A DNA stretch of 64,000 nucleotides from Vitrella brassicaformis. Its lineage: Eukaryota; Sar; Vitrellaceae. Shown in pieces: positions 1 to 11,374 of this stretch. Position 1 is the first letter of the stretch. Each line of letters opens with the position of its first letter. The notes under the pieces were generated by a model, which saw nothing but the letters and a program-made list of their open reading frames with translations, did no database searches and was not told the DNA's origin. The stretch spans positions 85,278 through 149,277 of the forward strand of contig CDMY01000238.1 of the NCBI GenBank assembly GCA_001179505.1, read 5' to 3'. The translations under genes and the position numbers were made by a program.

Positions 1-2359
1 CTGCTTCAGGGCACCCCCATCCCTCCCGCCCCACCGTCTGTCGACCGGCTCGCGTGCCTCCGGTCTGTGTGCCAGTACCTTTACACCGGCCACTTTGGTC
101 GGATGGAGTGGTGGGCGAAGCTGCCCCGGCTGCTGTCCACCGGCCCTGCTGATGGGGAGGGCAGGAGCGACACGCAATTCGGGATGCTCTTTGACATGCG
201 GGGCGATCCTGGGGAGGGCATGATGACACAGGAGTGTGTGGGCGAGATGGCGAGGCTGGCGGGGTGTCTGGCCCTTGAAGGTGCTGGCGACGCGCTGAAA
301 GGGGTGGTGGTGACGGGCAGCGGGTGTGCGGCTGGGGCACATGATTCACATGGAGGTCCGTTTGAGGAAGAGAGACAGGACAGGACAGCGTGATAGCACT
401 TGGAGCGCCTGTGTGCAGTGATGCGTCGAATGTGGGAGCTCCACCGAACTCAGAAGAAATCCGACATCACCATAAAGGTGTGAGGAACTGCGCCATGATT
501 TCGTCGCCGCCTCACGGTCCGCTCGTCCCCCTCTGTGTGCAGGTTGAGTCGTGTGAGTTCGAGTGTCATCGGGCCGTGTTGTCTTGCCGCAGTCTCTACT
601 TCAACAACATGTTCACTTTGGGATTCAGTGAGGCCACCGGAGCCCCAGACGACTGCCCCACAGAGTCGCCCACCAATGGCGGTGAGTAGACACTCGGGGA
701 GGGAGCGAGGGAGGGAGGGTCGGAGGGAGGGAGCGATAGAGGGATGGGCACACACATGTCGTCTTGGTGCAGACCCCTCTGAGTTCCGCCCGGCGAGTGA
801 GCTGTTCTTGCAGGAGCATGACGATCTTGCGTCGAGGAGAGGTGTCAGCGGCGCCTCTTCTGTGCCGCCCTCGTCGGTCACTCTCCAAAGCATCAGGTGG
901 ATTTAAAGATGGCACGATCCCAAATGGTCTGCAGCACTTTGTTGTACGGTCTGTCGATTCAGTGCGGATGTGTTCGAGCATGTGGTCGCTTTCGCTTACG
1001 ACCCGCTCCACGGCCCAAACATCCCACCAGCAATGCTCTCGCAGGTGTTTCAGTCGTATGCTATCATGCACCCGTGCGTATGGCAACACTCGACTGATGT
1101 ATTGGCCGCCTGGTGTAGGTATTGGAGCTGAGTCGCTTTCTGGGCATGCCGTCTCTCCAGCGGCTGTGCGAACAGCGCCTCATACAACACATCAACGTCA
1201 AAACTGTCATACAGGTATGCACCACACACATACCCAGACAGCCAAGAGGCCCATTCGCGCTGGTTCCCTCTTGTCAGATCTTCCATTTCGCCATCGAGAT
1301 GCGGTGCGCCTTTCTGCTCTACTTCACGTTGCGCTTCCTGCGAGTCTTCCCTCTCCCGCACAAAGTCAAGACCAGCCCAAGCCTTTGGGAGCACCTGCCC
1401 GACGCGGCCCTGCACCACCTCTCCCACTGGTTTGGAGTCGACCTCGTCATGCTGCGCGACAAGAGACGCGCCAAAGACAGTGGCGAGCCGCGTGACCGTT
1501 CTCCTGCCCCTCCTGCTGCTGATGGCGAGCAGACGGCAGAGGCCAAGCCTGCTGATGGCGAGAAGAAGGGTGACGAGAAGAAGGGCAAGGGCAAGCGGAA
1601 GACAGCCAAGGAGAGGAGGGAGGAGGAGAGGACGGCCAGGCAGCGCGCCAAGAAGGAGAGGGAGACGGCCTACCTCAAGGACCGATTTCGGCGCGTGACG
1701 GACATCCTGTGGATGGAGAGGGACGTGCGGGTGCTCTTCCAGGTCCTCACACACGCATACTTCGGGTATCGCGAGAAGGGCGACCCTGGGGTGAGGTACG
1801 GCACGGAGGGGGCGAGGATTGGTGGTCTCACTGCGACGGACGAGGACGAGCCGGACCCATTCGATGAGTACATGGACCGGATGGCTACTGAATGGGACTA
1901 CACCTACCGCCCTGACCTCGGTGGGCAGCTGGACACCTACCGGTTTAGGGATTCAGTAGGTCATTTGTGTGCTGTGTGTTTGTTGCAGATGCGGAGTTCC
2001 GGCTGTACTATCGCACCTTGGCCCAGGAGAGTGACCTCCGCTTTCTCCACCCTCCATCGTCTCCCAAATCCCTCTCGGCGTCACCCGTCACGCGATCAGG
2101 TCGCCAAGACAGAGCCACCACAGCATACTGTGTTTTTATTCTGCTCGTGGATCCGTCTCTGTTTGGTGTAGGTTCGGATTTGTGTGTGGATGGGCGCGGT
2201 GTGTCGTCAGGTTTAGGTCGTCAGATATCTGAGCTGATCCGTGACATGCGACACAAGAACCCATTCGACGTGCTCAAAGAGGAGATGCATGACAATGGTG
2301 ACGACGATGATGATGCGTGTGAGAGTGACGAAGAGTGTGAGCAAGATAAGTTGACATAG
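1..2359 (+). CDS. Double BTB/POZ domain protein, 5' truncated
   Basis: The reading frame is open from base 1, so the N-terminus lies outside the window. The first visible segment ends with the typical last helices of a BTB domain (VCQYLYTGHF). A second BTB domain begins near 421 (SDITIKV, an intron, then ESCEFECHRAVLSCRSLYF) and continues through VFEHVVAFAYDP to LELSRFLGMPSLQRLCEQRL near 1121-1180, followed by a BACK-like region. A Lys/Glu-rich charged stretch follows (about 1500-1660). The C-terminus is acidic (runs of Asp/Glu near 2300-2350) and stops at 2357-2359. At least six introns are needed. BTB pairs are typical of Cullin-3 substrate adaptors such as IBTK or LZTR1 relatives. I cannot assign a subfamily because the N-terminal repeats are missing. 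Its 3' end converges on the eIF3g gene. Confidence 0.8.
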
Positions 2360-2592
2360 GCCATATGTACGTGCGTCGTCAGGCAGGTTTGGTCAAGTCA
2401 TGTGATGATTGATTGCATGCGATACGACATAGAGGTGTCCTCAATTCATTGTTCGCCCCATGCACACTGACTTCACTTCAAACTGCCCCGTCCCCCACCC
2501 CTGCCCTCGCCGTACACGGCGACCAAAAAAGGCGGACACACGCACGCGCACACGCACACAAGCGGAAGAGAGCGACGAGAGGGGGCGGTCGC

Positions 2593-4182
2593 TCATCCCC
2601 TCTTCATCGGCTGGTTGGGCTGGTTCTCGCGATTGGAAGGCTTGGCCCACTCGACCTGACATAATGAAACCCAGCAGAAGGCGACGTTGCAGAGGTACGT
2701 AAGATTGCCATCCGCACACACAGGAATGCTCACGTTCAGGATGAGGTGGTCATATCCATGTCCATTGAGCCGCTTGATTGCCGCAGCCGCATCGTCCCGC
2801 CGCGCGTAGGTCACGAAGGCGAAGCCCTTGGACTGTCGGCTGTCCTTCTGTTTGGCGAGGAAGATGCGGGAGACCTTGCCGATGGAGCCGAAGAGCTCGC
2901 CGAGGTCGGCCTCGCGGACATCCTCACTCAGGTTGGTCACACGCACGGTGCACTCCTCCTTCTGCTGCTGCTCCTGCACACACAATTATACACAGAACAC
3001 AGACAATGGATAAACACATGTGTTGGGCGAGGGTGGTGTGTATGTGTGTGTGCGGCTGACCAGCTGCCTTGCGCCAGCCCTCTGAGAGGGCGGGACGTAT
3101 TTGCCGGGTTTGCTGGGGTCGCGAGCGGCCTGCTGGGGGCCGGTGGGGTCCTTGACGTCCACCTTGTCAACGACCTCATCCTGCACACACAGACCAGACA
3201 TGATGGATGGGATGAGAATCGGTGTCGGCAAAGCTTCACTCACACGAGTGCTGACCTTTTTCTCTTCCTCGTCTTCCTTCTTCCTATATTTGGCCCAGAT
3301 GTTCTGCTTGGGCTGCAGGTCGAACGCATACCAATCGTCGTCACCCTCCTTCTCTGCACATGCATGCGCACACAGAGACCGGTCAACGGCGCGCTGTGGT
3401 GGTGTCGCGGCGCATCGTGTCTGACCCTGCATGATGGCCATGTATGCGTTGTTCTGGGGCATCTCGATCTGCAGGTCCTCGTGGTGCGGCACGGTCGTGC
3501 TGTCGTCCTCCTGCATACACGTACAAGCAATTTGAGCATCTTCTTGCCAGCGTGTGTCTGTGCCTACCCCTCCGGCAAGCGCTCCGAATCTGACGAGGTC
3601 CTTACGCGCCTCGACGTTCTTGTTTAGGCGGTAGCGACGCACTCCAGAACGGATGCGCTTCGTGATCTGAATCAACACACCAAGGAACAGCATCATGCCT
3701 TGGCCAGCCATCCGTCTTCCGGTGCTTTGCCGACCTTGAGTGTCTGGCCCCGGTCATTCACCTCATAGTATGTCACCGTGCGGATACCTGCACACACACC
3801 ATCAGACACACACACACGTCCATGTCAGGTCTCCATGTGCATGTCTGCTGTCTGTCTGTCTGTCTGTCCTTGCAGACTGCATACCGTTCTCGTCAGGCGC
3901 AGACTCGAATCGTTCGTTGCGGTGGTCGCCTCCCCTTAGCAGGATGGGCTCGTCATCGGCCTCATCGGCCCACGCGCGGCGCTCAACTGAACAGGCACAC
4001 ACACACACACACGCACACACACGTGGGAAGACGAACAATCCGATGTGTCCATGTCTTGAGACAGACATTGCGCTGCAAGCGTCAGCCTGTGGGTGATGTC
4101 GTGTCTTCCCTTATCTGCCTCATTACCCCTGCCTCGCCCTGTCCTCTCCCCTGGTGCGTCATCGCTCACCTGCTGCTGCCAT
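2593..4182 (-). CDS. EIF3G: Eukaryotic translation initiation factor 3 subunit G
   Basis: eIF3g is an RNA-binding subunit of the eIF3 scaffold on the 40S ribosome. Reading leftwards: a 13-base first exon (ATG at 4182, MAAAV), an acidic exon (RRAWADEADDEPILL), the N-terminal signature (GIRTVTYYEVNDRGQ) with the basic segment after it, a zinc-knuckle-like/basic middle portion, KPGKYVPPSQR, and a C-terminal RRM (RVTNLSEDVREADLGELFG, SKGFAFVTY, GYDHLILNV) ending in VEWAKPSN. The RRM and the terminal EWAKPS are diagnostic for the family. One intron (about 3672-3704) has a GC donor. Introns near 3780, 3500 and 3000 are CA-rich on the plus strand. It faces CRIPT head-to-head across 192 bases. The C-terminal exon and stop at 2593 are clear. 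Confidence 0.93.
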
Positions 4183-4374
4183 TGTCGTCGAAGCTTCTCA
4201 AAGATTTCGCTTCTTGCTGCCCTCCAACACGCCTGCAGGCCTCTGTGACTTCCAGTCAGCCCCGGACTTTTGTGCGAGCTTGAGTGCGAGCTTCCTCGAG
4301 CAGGGAAAGGAGGAGGAGGGACAAAGGATTAGAAGGAGCGTCTACGTTTCTTGCTGCTCGTAGCTGTTCGTCCC
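4183..4374. promoter_or_regulatory. Divergent intergenic promoter eIF3g/CRIPT
   Basis: These 192 bases separate the start codons of two divergent housekeeping genes, so both 5' UTRs and any promoter must fit here. I see no TATA box. The segment holds purine-rich GGAGGAGGAGGG and short GAGCTTG/GAGCTTC repeats. The promoter role is inferred from position only. Confidence 0.5.
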
Positions 4375-4946
4375 ATGGTGTGCGAGAAGTGTCAGAAGAA
4401 GCTCTCGAAGCTCGTGACGCCCGACGCGTGGAGGGACGGGGCACGCAACACCACCGGAGGAGCAGGTGGGTCGGTCGCGACACAAGCGGACAGGGAATGC
4501 CATCGTTCATCGTCTCATCTTTCGTCGCTCCGTGTCTTGTGTTTCGCCAGATGGTGGGAGGAAGGTGGGAGGCAATGTTTTGACGGACAAGAAGTCCAAA
4601 TTCAGGTTAGTCCATACTCGCAACTGAGAAGGAGACTCAGTTTAATCAAGATGGTTGTGTGTGTCGGTGTGTCTGTGCGGTCAGGGCAAGTCCGTATGGC
4701 TTGGCTGCTGGCCACTGTAAGCTGTGCAAGTCGTCATTACACCAGGCCGGCGTCTACTGCAGCGACTGGTGAGTACCGGCACTCACTGACAGACAATGAC
4801 AGCACGACCGACAACAGAATCGTGTGGTCCTGTGTGTGTCCGTGTCTGTGTATGTGTGGTTCTGCAGTGCCCATAAGAAGGGGCGGTGTGCGATGTGCGG
4901 CAAGAAGATGGTGGACGTGTCCTCCCACAACATGGCCCTCACATGA
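4375..4946 (+). CDS. CRIPT: CRIPT-family zinc protein
   Basis: CRIPT is a small conserved Cys-rich protein linked to the minor spliceosome in animals and first described as a PSD-95 partner. The start MVCEKCQKKLSKLVTPDAWR followed by DGARNTT is the family hallmark. Later exons give GHCKLCKSSLHQAGVYCSDC and AHKKGRCAMCGKKMVDV, supplying paired CxxC motifs for zinc binding. Four coding exons join without a frame break (splices near 4465, 4607 and 4767), giving roughly 100 residues, the usual family length. The start at 4375 is fixed by the conserved MVCEKC. It is transcribed away from eIF3g. Confidence 0.95.
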
Positions 4947-5704
4947 CGATCGGACGCTGCGAATGGTGGCGCGGCGTCATATCGTGACGGGTGAGCTACC
5001 AGCGCAGCAGCGTTGCTCTGGAGGCGGAATGGCTGACATATCTTTCTTTGGTGTGTCTGCTGGTGCGGTTTGTCTTCAGGTAGCTTTCCTCTTTCTCTTT
5101 GCTCTTTCTTTATCGCACCTCTGTTGCCGACTCCCTCCCTGGGTGTGAAGCGTACCATTCTGTATGCTATGTGCTCGTCTTTCTGCAGCGATATGATTGA
5201 GCACCGCTGATTGACATCGTGTTCACACCCACATCTCACCTGCTGATGTGAGCGGGAATATGATGTGTTGAGCGATGGTCAAATGTTGCCGCAATGGGCG
5301 TGCGAGTGTATATGCTGTTGGCTGGACGAGGCTATCTGCGTCTTTTTGTGTGTGATGGCCGGATGGCCGCACAGTGCATGCGACAGACCAATGTGTGTAC
5401 AGCCCTGACGGATTCATGATATTGCATTCACGTGTGCAGAGAGAGGCTCTTGCATCAATACGTACAACCACCAACTCAACGTTGGTTTGTCGACGGTCGG
5501 TCTCCATTGCAGGGTTCGGTCTGCAGGGTTCGGTGCTGGGTTTGGGTTATAGGGCACTCAAACCCGTCACCAGCGCCGGTTTCGCCATCACTCCCTTTCC
5601 CCTTTCCGCCTCCCCACCAGGGGCTTAGAGGCTATCTATCCTTCGCTGATGCCACCATTACGCGCCCTTCTTCCAATCTCGGCGGATGGTTCGCCGCCCA
5701 TCTC
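4947..5704. other. Intergenic stretch, no gene seen
   Basis: These 758 bases between CRIPT and the next plus-strand gene hold a short imperfect repeat (CAGGGTTCGGTctgCAGGGTTCGGT near 5508-5535) and pyrimidine-rich tracts. The right part is open in the frame of the next gene and may be its 5' exon or UTR. No RNA gene is recognised. Confidence 0.4.
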
Positions 5705-7271
5705 ATGAACCGTTCTCCAGGCAGCTTCACAGAGCCTGCCGACACACTGGACAGCACAGGTTATCCCTTTCCGCCTTTCCCGTCACCCTCTTCTGCTGCT
5801 GGTCGTCGCGTCAGACCAGCGGCTGACAGAACAAGCGCCGAGAGCGGCAGTCCTCCACTGGCTGCTTCACATGGCGGGCATATGGTGAGCACAGCGATAG
5901 AAGTGACCACGATGAGTGGCTGTGCAATTGTTGATGCTTGTGTTGATGTCTGTTGTGAATGGCTCAGGAACGAGGAAAGAAGCGGAGTTTGGGTCCTCTC
6001 GACGAGGCAATGGTCGAGACGCGCTCAGACAAGAGGAGGAGGTGGACGCCCGACATTGAGCCGCCATCCAGCAGTGGAAGCGGTGACGACGAAATCCTCT
6101 CGGGGTCAGTAACGAGGCGGGACGATCATCTGGACTGAACTGCAGCCAGAGATCACTGTCTGTGACATTTCAGGTCCACAGCGCCTCCATCTGAGTCGGC
6201 TCCTCTGCTCTTCGGCCCCTCCCCTCCCCCTCCCCCGCCCTCCAGCGCCCACAGGCAGCCATCTCCACCTCTCCCCTCACGCCATCTGTTCGAGCCCCCA
6301 GTGACGCACCCCTCTGTGCCGCCGTTCCCCTTCAACAGCCACGGCGATGCCAACAAGAAGTGGCCTCACCGGCCCCCATCGCCTCCTCCCCTCTCGAGCG
6401 GATCGTTCTCGTGCGTCAATCCCCCTGTTCTGGAGGGGCAGCACGACACTGGCGGCCCCATGTTGTCCCGCTATCGGTCGGAGGACCACCATGCGAGCGC
6501 TAAGCACGCCAGCGGAGCGCCGCGGCCACTGGTCCAACAGCAGGCTGATGTTGAGATGCGGCCATCAACGCCGGCCATCCCGCTCCCCTCCCCCCGGCCG
6601 TCCCGCTCGACGTCATCGTCCGGCTCGTCGTCGGGTGCGTCGCCCCAGTTTCGCGGCATGTCGTTGAATCCGCCGCCCGGTCGGCTGCTAGAGCTCGGAG
6701 AGAGGGAGGCGGGCCGAGGGGTACGGCACTTCTCGCATGCCGCCTCCATGGGTGGTGTGAGCGGCGCCATGACGCAAGAAGAGGTGAGAGAGATGAACGA
6801 GGCGACTCTCTTTATTGAGGGACTGCAAATCACGCTTTTGTTGGTTCCTCTATCCGTGTTGAGCAGATTCTGCGCGTGCGGCGGGCGCGTAAACGGCCCC
6901 GCAAGCACACCCCTCCCCCGTCCCACCTGGTCCCCCACCTCCCCCACCGTCGCGTACAGGCCACTTCGAGCGCCGCTGCCGGGCCGCCCCAGCCGGCCGG
7001 TCGGCTGCCGTGCATCCCCGAGTTGGACGAGAACGAGGAGGAAGGCAACAACGACACACCGCCAGCTGAGAGGAATGCTGGCGGTGAGAGCGAAGAGAGG
7101 CGGGCGGATGGGGATAGCCACGGCCACGGTCACGGTCACGGGCAAGGAAGCGAGGAGTGCGGGTGTCACCGTGGTGGTCAGCCTGGGACTGGCAGATGTC
7201 CAATGGAGCTGTCGCCAGTCGTGCAGTCGCCCACCGCAGCATCGGCACCCCATCCCCACCCCCCTGCATAA
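5705..7271 (+). CDS. Pro/Ser-rich uncharacterised protein
   Basis: I do not recognise this protein. The frame MNRSPGSFTEPADTLDS (5705 onward) splices near 5885 into a basic segment (ERGKKRSLGPLDEAM, then SDKRRRWTPDIEPPSSSGSG), near 6107 into a long Pro/Ser-rich exon (6175-6785, rich in PPPPPP and SSSGSSSG), and near 6786 into ILRVRRARKRPRKH, an acidic patch, a HGHGHGHGQG run and the stop at 7269-7271. The phases agree at every junction. The basic clusters look like nuclear localisation signals and most of the chain should be disordered. The start is uncertain because the frame is open further upstream. A nuclear regulatory or scaffold role is only a guess. Confidence 0.6.
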
Positions 7272-7918
7272 CGATGAACAAGATTACATACATGGCCTCT
7301 TTTGCGTTCGAGGGGTGTGCCGTAGCTACTCTCTCTATCGCTGATGTCAGTGGCTGAGCGAGTGAGTGGAGCGATTTTTCGCGTCATGCATCCTGCAGAT
7401 GGGTGGCTGTATGAGATATCTATCGCTCGGGCTGGGGGGGGAGGGGGTATGCAGAGGAGCGTTCGTACAGTGGATATGCAGACAGCCAGATAGACAGGCG
7501 AGTGCTGCTTGCTCCCATGTGGTGTGGGAGCAAGTGGTGCGAGGCTGTTCATGTTGGTCAGATTGGCCAAAGCGCTCAAAGAGCCAAATGGCACACGTGT
7601 ACCCATCCATACACACATGCATGCTGTACAGATACCCATACATCCTTCCACACAGCGAGAGACGAGAGAGAGAGAGAGAGAGCTCTGAACTGATGTGGCA
7701 GGAGTAGCCAAACAGGCAGAGAGGAGAGGAGAGGATGATGAGTGCAGTCGGTGCGTACAGATGTAGTCGGCGGCTGCTGACTGGCTGGCAGCATGGGTGC
7801 ACTTACTCTGTGGTTGCTGACGTGTACGTCACAGCGACAAAGATGATTTTTGAGATACGTGAACATGTATGCGTGGACAGAAACATGCTCCACGAGTGTC
7901 AGCTGCTGAATGAGTGGG
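7272..7918. other. Convergent intergenic stretch
   Basis: This is the region between two 3' ends. It contains a GA microsatellite at about 7662-7682 and a G-run near 7434-7445. No coding exon or RNA gene is evident. Confidence 0.4.
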
Positions 7919-10170
7919 TCATTCTCGATAATACGAACATGAACACACGCTGCGATCAACACCACCCACTGCCACCAGCAATGTCCGCCTGGCTGTGTTG
8001 CTCGCCACTCGCTCACTCATTAAGTGCCTGTCTCGCCTGGACTTTCTGGCCTTCTTAAACCGGCTCTTGCGCACCTCGCACCACCCATCGCCGCCCACAC
8101 GCACCATCCCCTCCTGCCCTTCCTTCTCCTTCTGTGTGGTGGACGTGATGGACATGGCACTGTCACTCGACGTCGAACTGAGCTGCGACAGACTCTCATC
8201 AGCGTCACGCGACTGAGGCACACCCACGCACACGCACCCCAACACCAACAGATGAAGAGACGGATGGCTCTGTGCGTGTGCCGTGCATCGTGTGTGTGGA
8301 CCTCATCCAGGTGCGATGCGGGGACGTCGTGCAGCTTGCGCTTGGGGGAGGCCGACAACCTGAGCAGACACGATCGGATGGATGGCCCCACAAAGAATGG
8401 CGGTGTTGTCTGTCGTCCACCTACGTGCGTGGCCGGTCTTTGGTGTCGGTATAGGATGTGGTGTTTGGGCTGGTGGAGGTGGAGGTGGGAGGAGGGTCCT
8501 GCTCGTGACAACCGATAGCCGAGTACTGCGACACACACGCAGCCTCGTAGTCGTAATCGTCGAGGACAAGGTCTTCCTGACGTCGCAGGCATTGTACGGA
8601 AGAGAGAGAGACGCTCGTCCGTCTTTGTGATAATCTGCGTACTTGTGTGTCGTTGGTTGGCTGTATGTGAGTGTGTGTTGCATCGTCCGTGTCGCCGATC
8701 ATGCTCAACAGCCGATGAATCGCGCGGCTCGTGTAGGGATCCTCCACCGCGCGACCCGACGCCTCAAACGCACACACAGTAGTCTGAAACACAGAACAAC
8801 CCGCCACACCACACCACACACAGTCGTGTGCATACCATGCTTATGTCTCCTTTGGCTGTGTGCTGACCTGCCGATCGATGTCAGCCTCGCCACTGTCGTC
8901 TTGCTCATCATCCCGTTCCAGGGTGATGATGGATCTCGACGTCTCGTCGCTGCGCACCAGAACCACACTGCATCCACAAAGACACACAAATGACAAATGG
9001 GGGTGAGGTCTCGAGATGTGTGTGTCGTGTGCCTTTGTGTGTATACGTGTCGTCTTTGGATAGATCCATGGTCCATGAGGTGCCGTCGTCGCATGTCAGC
9101 AGATCATCGAAGCTCCTCAGACACAAACAGACTTGCTGCAGGAAATCCATCCATCCATCCATCCATTCATCCATGCGGTCGGTGTGTCTTGGAGTGTGGT
9201 GTCGGCTGACCGAGTGCATGATATCGAGTGTGGGCTCGATGCCCTCCATCCCCTCACGCATACGATAGTCGTGGATGAAACGAACCTGACGCAGGCTCAC
9301 AGAGACACAGGTAAGCTGCCGCAAGTGTGTGTTTGCGTGTGTGTACTTTGACGATGTCTGGCACGGCGGATCTGTTGTCGACGCCAATCTCGCCCTCCTC
9401 ACGCTCCAACTTACTGCATGTACCACACACAGACGTACATGCGAGGCGGAACCTTTGTGTGTGAGTGTATTGGTCGCAATAGCACCATCTGACGTAGTCG
9501 ATGGCTGCCCACACACGAGCAACAGTGGAGGGAAGCCATCAAAACACAGGCTGGCCAAGTTGTTTCGGTTGTTTGTTTGCTTGCCTTGCATCTCCTGCTG
9601 CCCGTCGCCGATGACGACAGCACGCCCCACCACACCGTCCACCTTCTCAAACACCTGAGCAAATGCCTCCTCCTGCACAACCACACACACACAGAGCCGC
9701 AAACCAACGAATGAATGATAGAGTGGTCTGTCGCCCTCACCCTTGCCCCATGCTTTTCTGACCTTCCATGTGTATGGTGTCGTCTTGCCGCTGAAGAGGT
9801 CGCGGGCAGAGATGATCTCCACACCTTCCTCGATGAGCAGGCCCCACAGCCGCGGCATGAAATCCTGCATGGTGTCCCTGATCCATGGCATTCTGCCGTT
9901 GCTGACAATCACCACCACACTGCGGCAACATCCGCCCAGCCCGCCGTCGCCGCCACAGGCCTTGCTGATGAGGTCCAGGCAGGCGCTCTCGTGGTCGAAG
10001 ATGGCCGTGGCGAAGCAGCTGTTGACCTTGTATCGTTTGTCGTACTGCTGCGTGGTCATCCACGATGTGTAGAAGAGCGTGTCGTCATAGTCGAGCAGCC
10101 ACAGGGTGATGGGGTGTTGCGGACGGGCAGCTGGACGGGCAGGGGAGGTGCCGCCAGTGATCTCCGCCAT
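7919..10170 (-). CDS. HAD-superfamily-like hydrolase
   Basis: The start MAEITGGTSPARPAARPQ (10170) leads into ITLWLLDYDDTLFYTSWM. DYDDT matches HAD motif I (DxDx[T/V]), with the nucleophile as the first Asp. VVVIVSNGRMPWIRDTMQ fits motif II (hydrophobic strand then S/T). RAVVIGDGQQEMQ fits the motif IV acidic loop. Later small exons (VRFIHDYRMREGMEGIEPTL, QVCLCLRSFDDLLTCDDGTS, and an acidic Ser-rich tail SRDADESLSQLSSTSSDS) end with a basic stretch (KSRFKKARKSRRDRH) and the stop at 7919. At least seven introns are needed and their exact borders in the C-terminal half are less certain. The natural substrate is unknown. It sits head-to-head with the LAMTOR2-like gene. Confidence 0.7.
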
Positions 10171-10420
10171 CGTATGACGAGCTAGCGCGGCCTCTTCAAC
10201 ACTGATGGCTCCACAAACGATTTGCAAAGAGAAAAACCAACTCCGAGCCGAAAGGCAGAGGTCTGAATGTTTACTGTGAGTCAATCAGTTTCACAGACCT
10301 CTAACGTTTCAGAGACCTCTAACGCAACCACGGGGGAGAGTGATCTGCCTTGTATGCCTTCGATGCACTCTTCCATGCAGCAGTTGGGTCCACATTGAGC
10401 TGTGATCTACGTCAAGGTCG
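10171..10420. promoter_or_regulatory. Divergent promoter region with 18-bp tandem repeat
   Basis: These 250 bases lie between two divergent start codons. Two adjacent 18-base units at 10289-10306 and 10307-10324 (TTTCACAGACCTCTAACG and TTTCAGAGACCTCTAACG) differ at one position. Their place in the only possible promoter for both genes makes a protein-binding role possible. The function is inferred. Confidence 0.45.
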
Positions 10421-10958
10421 ATGGCGACGGGCCTCCTGCGTGCCGGCAACCTCAGCGCGTGTCTGAGGCAGGAGAAGGCCTCATGCCCCGCCATCGAGAA
10501 CATCGTGTGAGCACAGCAAAAGCAACAGAGAGATGCAGCGTCTCAATGTCATCTGCCTTCATTCGCTGTGCTTTTTCATCGTGGCAGGCTGTATGAGTTG
10601 TCTGGCGGGGTGGTCGCAGCTGCAGAGAAGGCAGACGAGGAGCAAACAATCATCGTCGGTGAGAGGGATCAAGGCAGTCATCAGTCTGTGCTGTGACCCT
10701 TGCATCCCTTCTCGCTCTGCTGCTGCAGGTGCTGTGTTAGTGAATGTGTACACCGAGTACATCGCCTTCTCGGAGCAGTCCAACCAGCCGCTCAACACGG
10801 TGCTGCTGAGCACACAGCACAAGACGATAGCCATGACGGCCATCGGCAACCTCATCCTCTGTGTGGTCGGCACCAAGGACGCACCACCAGGACTTCTGCA
10901 AAACAAGGTCTGTCAGGACACACAGACATACTAGGCATCAGTGCACCTGTTCCCTGGC

Positions 10959-10994
<36 letters not shown>

Positions 10995-11050
10995 AGATGG
11001 AGCTGTTGAGAAACAACCTGACGCCGATATTTCGGGCGCTTGGGTATTGA
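10421..11050 (+). CDS. Roadblock/LC7 protein, LAMTOR2-like
   Basis: Four exons splice in frame (10421-about 10508, about 10588-10660, about 10730-10909, 10997-11050) to a protein of about 130 residues, close to the usual size of LAMTOR2 (p14). MATGLLRAGNLSACLRQ resembles the opening helix; the centre gives VNVYTEYIAFSE; then TIAMTAIGNLILCVVGTKD matches the conserved strand of LAMTOR2-type roadblock domains (NLLLC); the chain ends NNLTPIFRALGY. LAMTOR2 belongs to the Ragulator complex that anchors Rag GTPases to lysosomal or vacuolar membranes for TORC1 signalling. A generic roadblock protein such as a dynein light chain or MglB relative is the alternative, though the length and C-terminal helix favour LAMTOR2. 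One intron contains a long (TG)n run before its acceptor. Confidence 0.6.
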
Positions 11051-11374
11051 GGCCTGCCTGTACGTTCCTGTAGAGTGCTCGTGGTTGGTCTTGACCAGGG
11101 GTGTGCTGTACAGAAGCTGTATGAGCCCGAGCGTACTTACTCACCGATGTGTTCCAATGCGACATTTTCACGCAGACACACCAGGGAAAACTCACATTAA
11201 ACATATCCGAACACGCACTCTCGGGTCCCGCCTCAACGCGTAGCCAGTTGGACACACAACACGGCTTAGAATGGTGCATAAAAACTCATTCTAGTGTTAA
11301 CAAAGTCAAACAAACAGCCTTCAAAGCCGACCGAACCCCATCGCTTCCCCTTTGCCTGCGTGTATGTCTCACTG
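11051..11374. other. Convergent intergenic stretch
   Basis: These 324 bases lie between the LAMTOR2-like stop and the ADP-ribosyltransferase stop. I see no gene or repeat; it should hold both 3' UTRs. Confidence 0.4.

Noticed and set aside
3780-3870. CA and CTGT tracts as a possible regulatory array
   Set aside because: They lie within a minus-strand intron of eIF3g and fit the general GT-rich intron pattern.
5508-5560. GGGTTCGG and GGGTTTGGGTTATAGGG as a telomere-like repeat
   Set aside because: Only two or three imperfect units, not a tandem TTTAGGG array.
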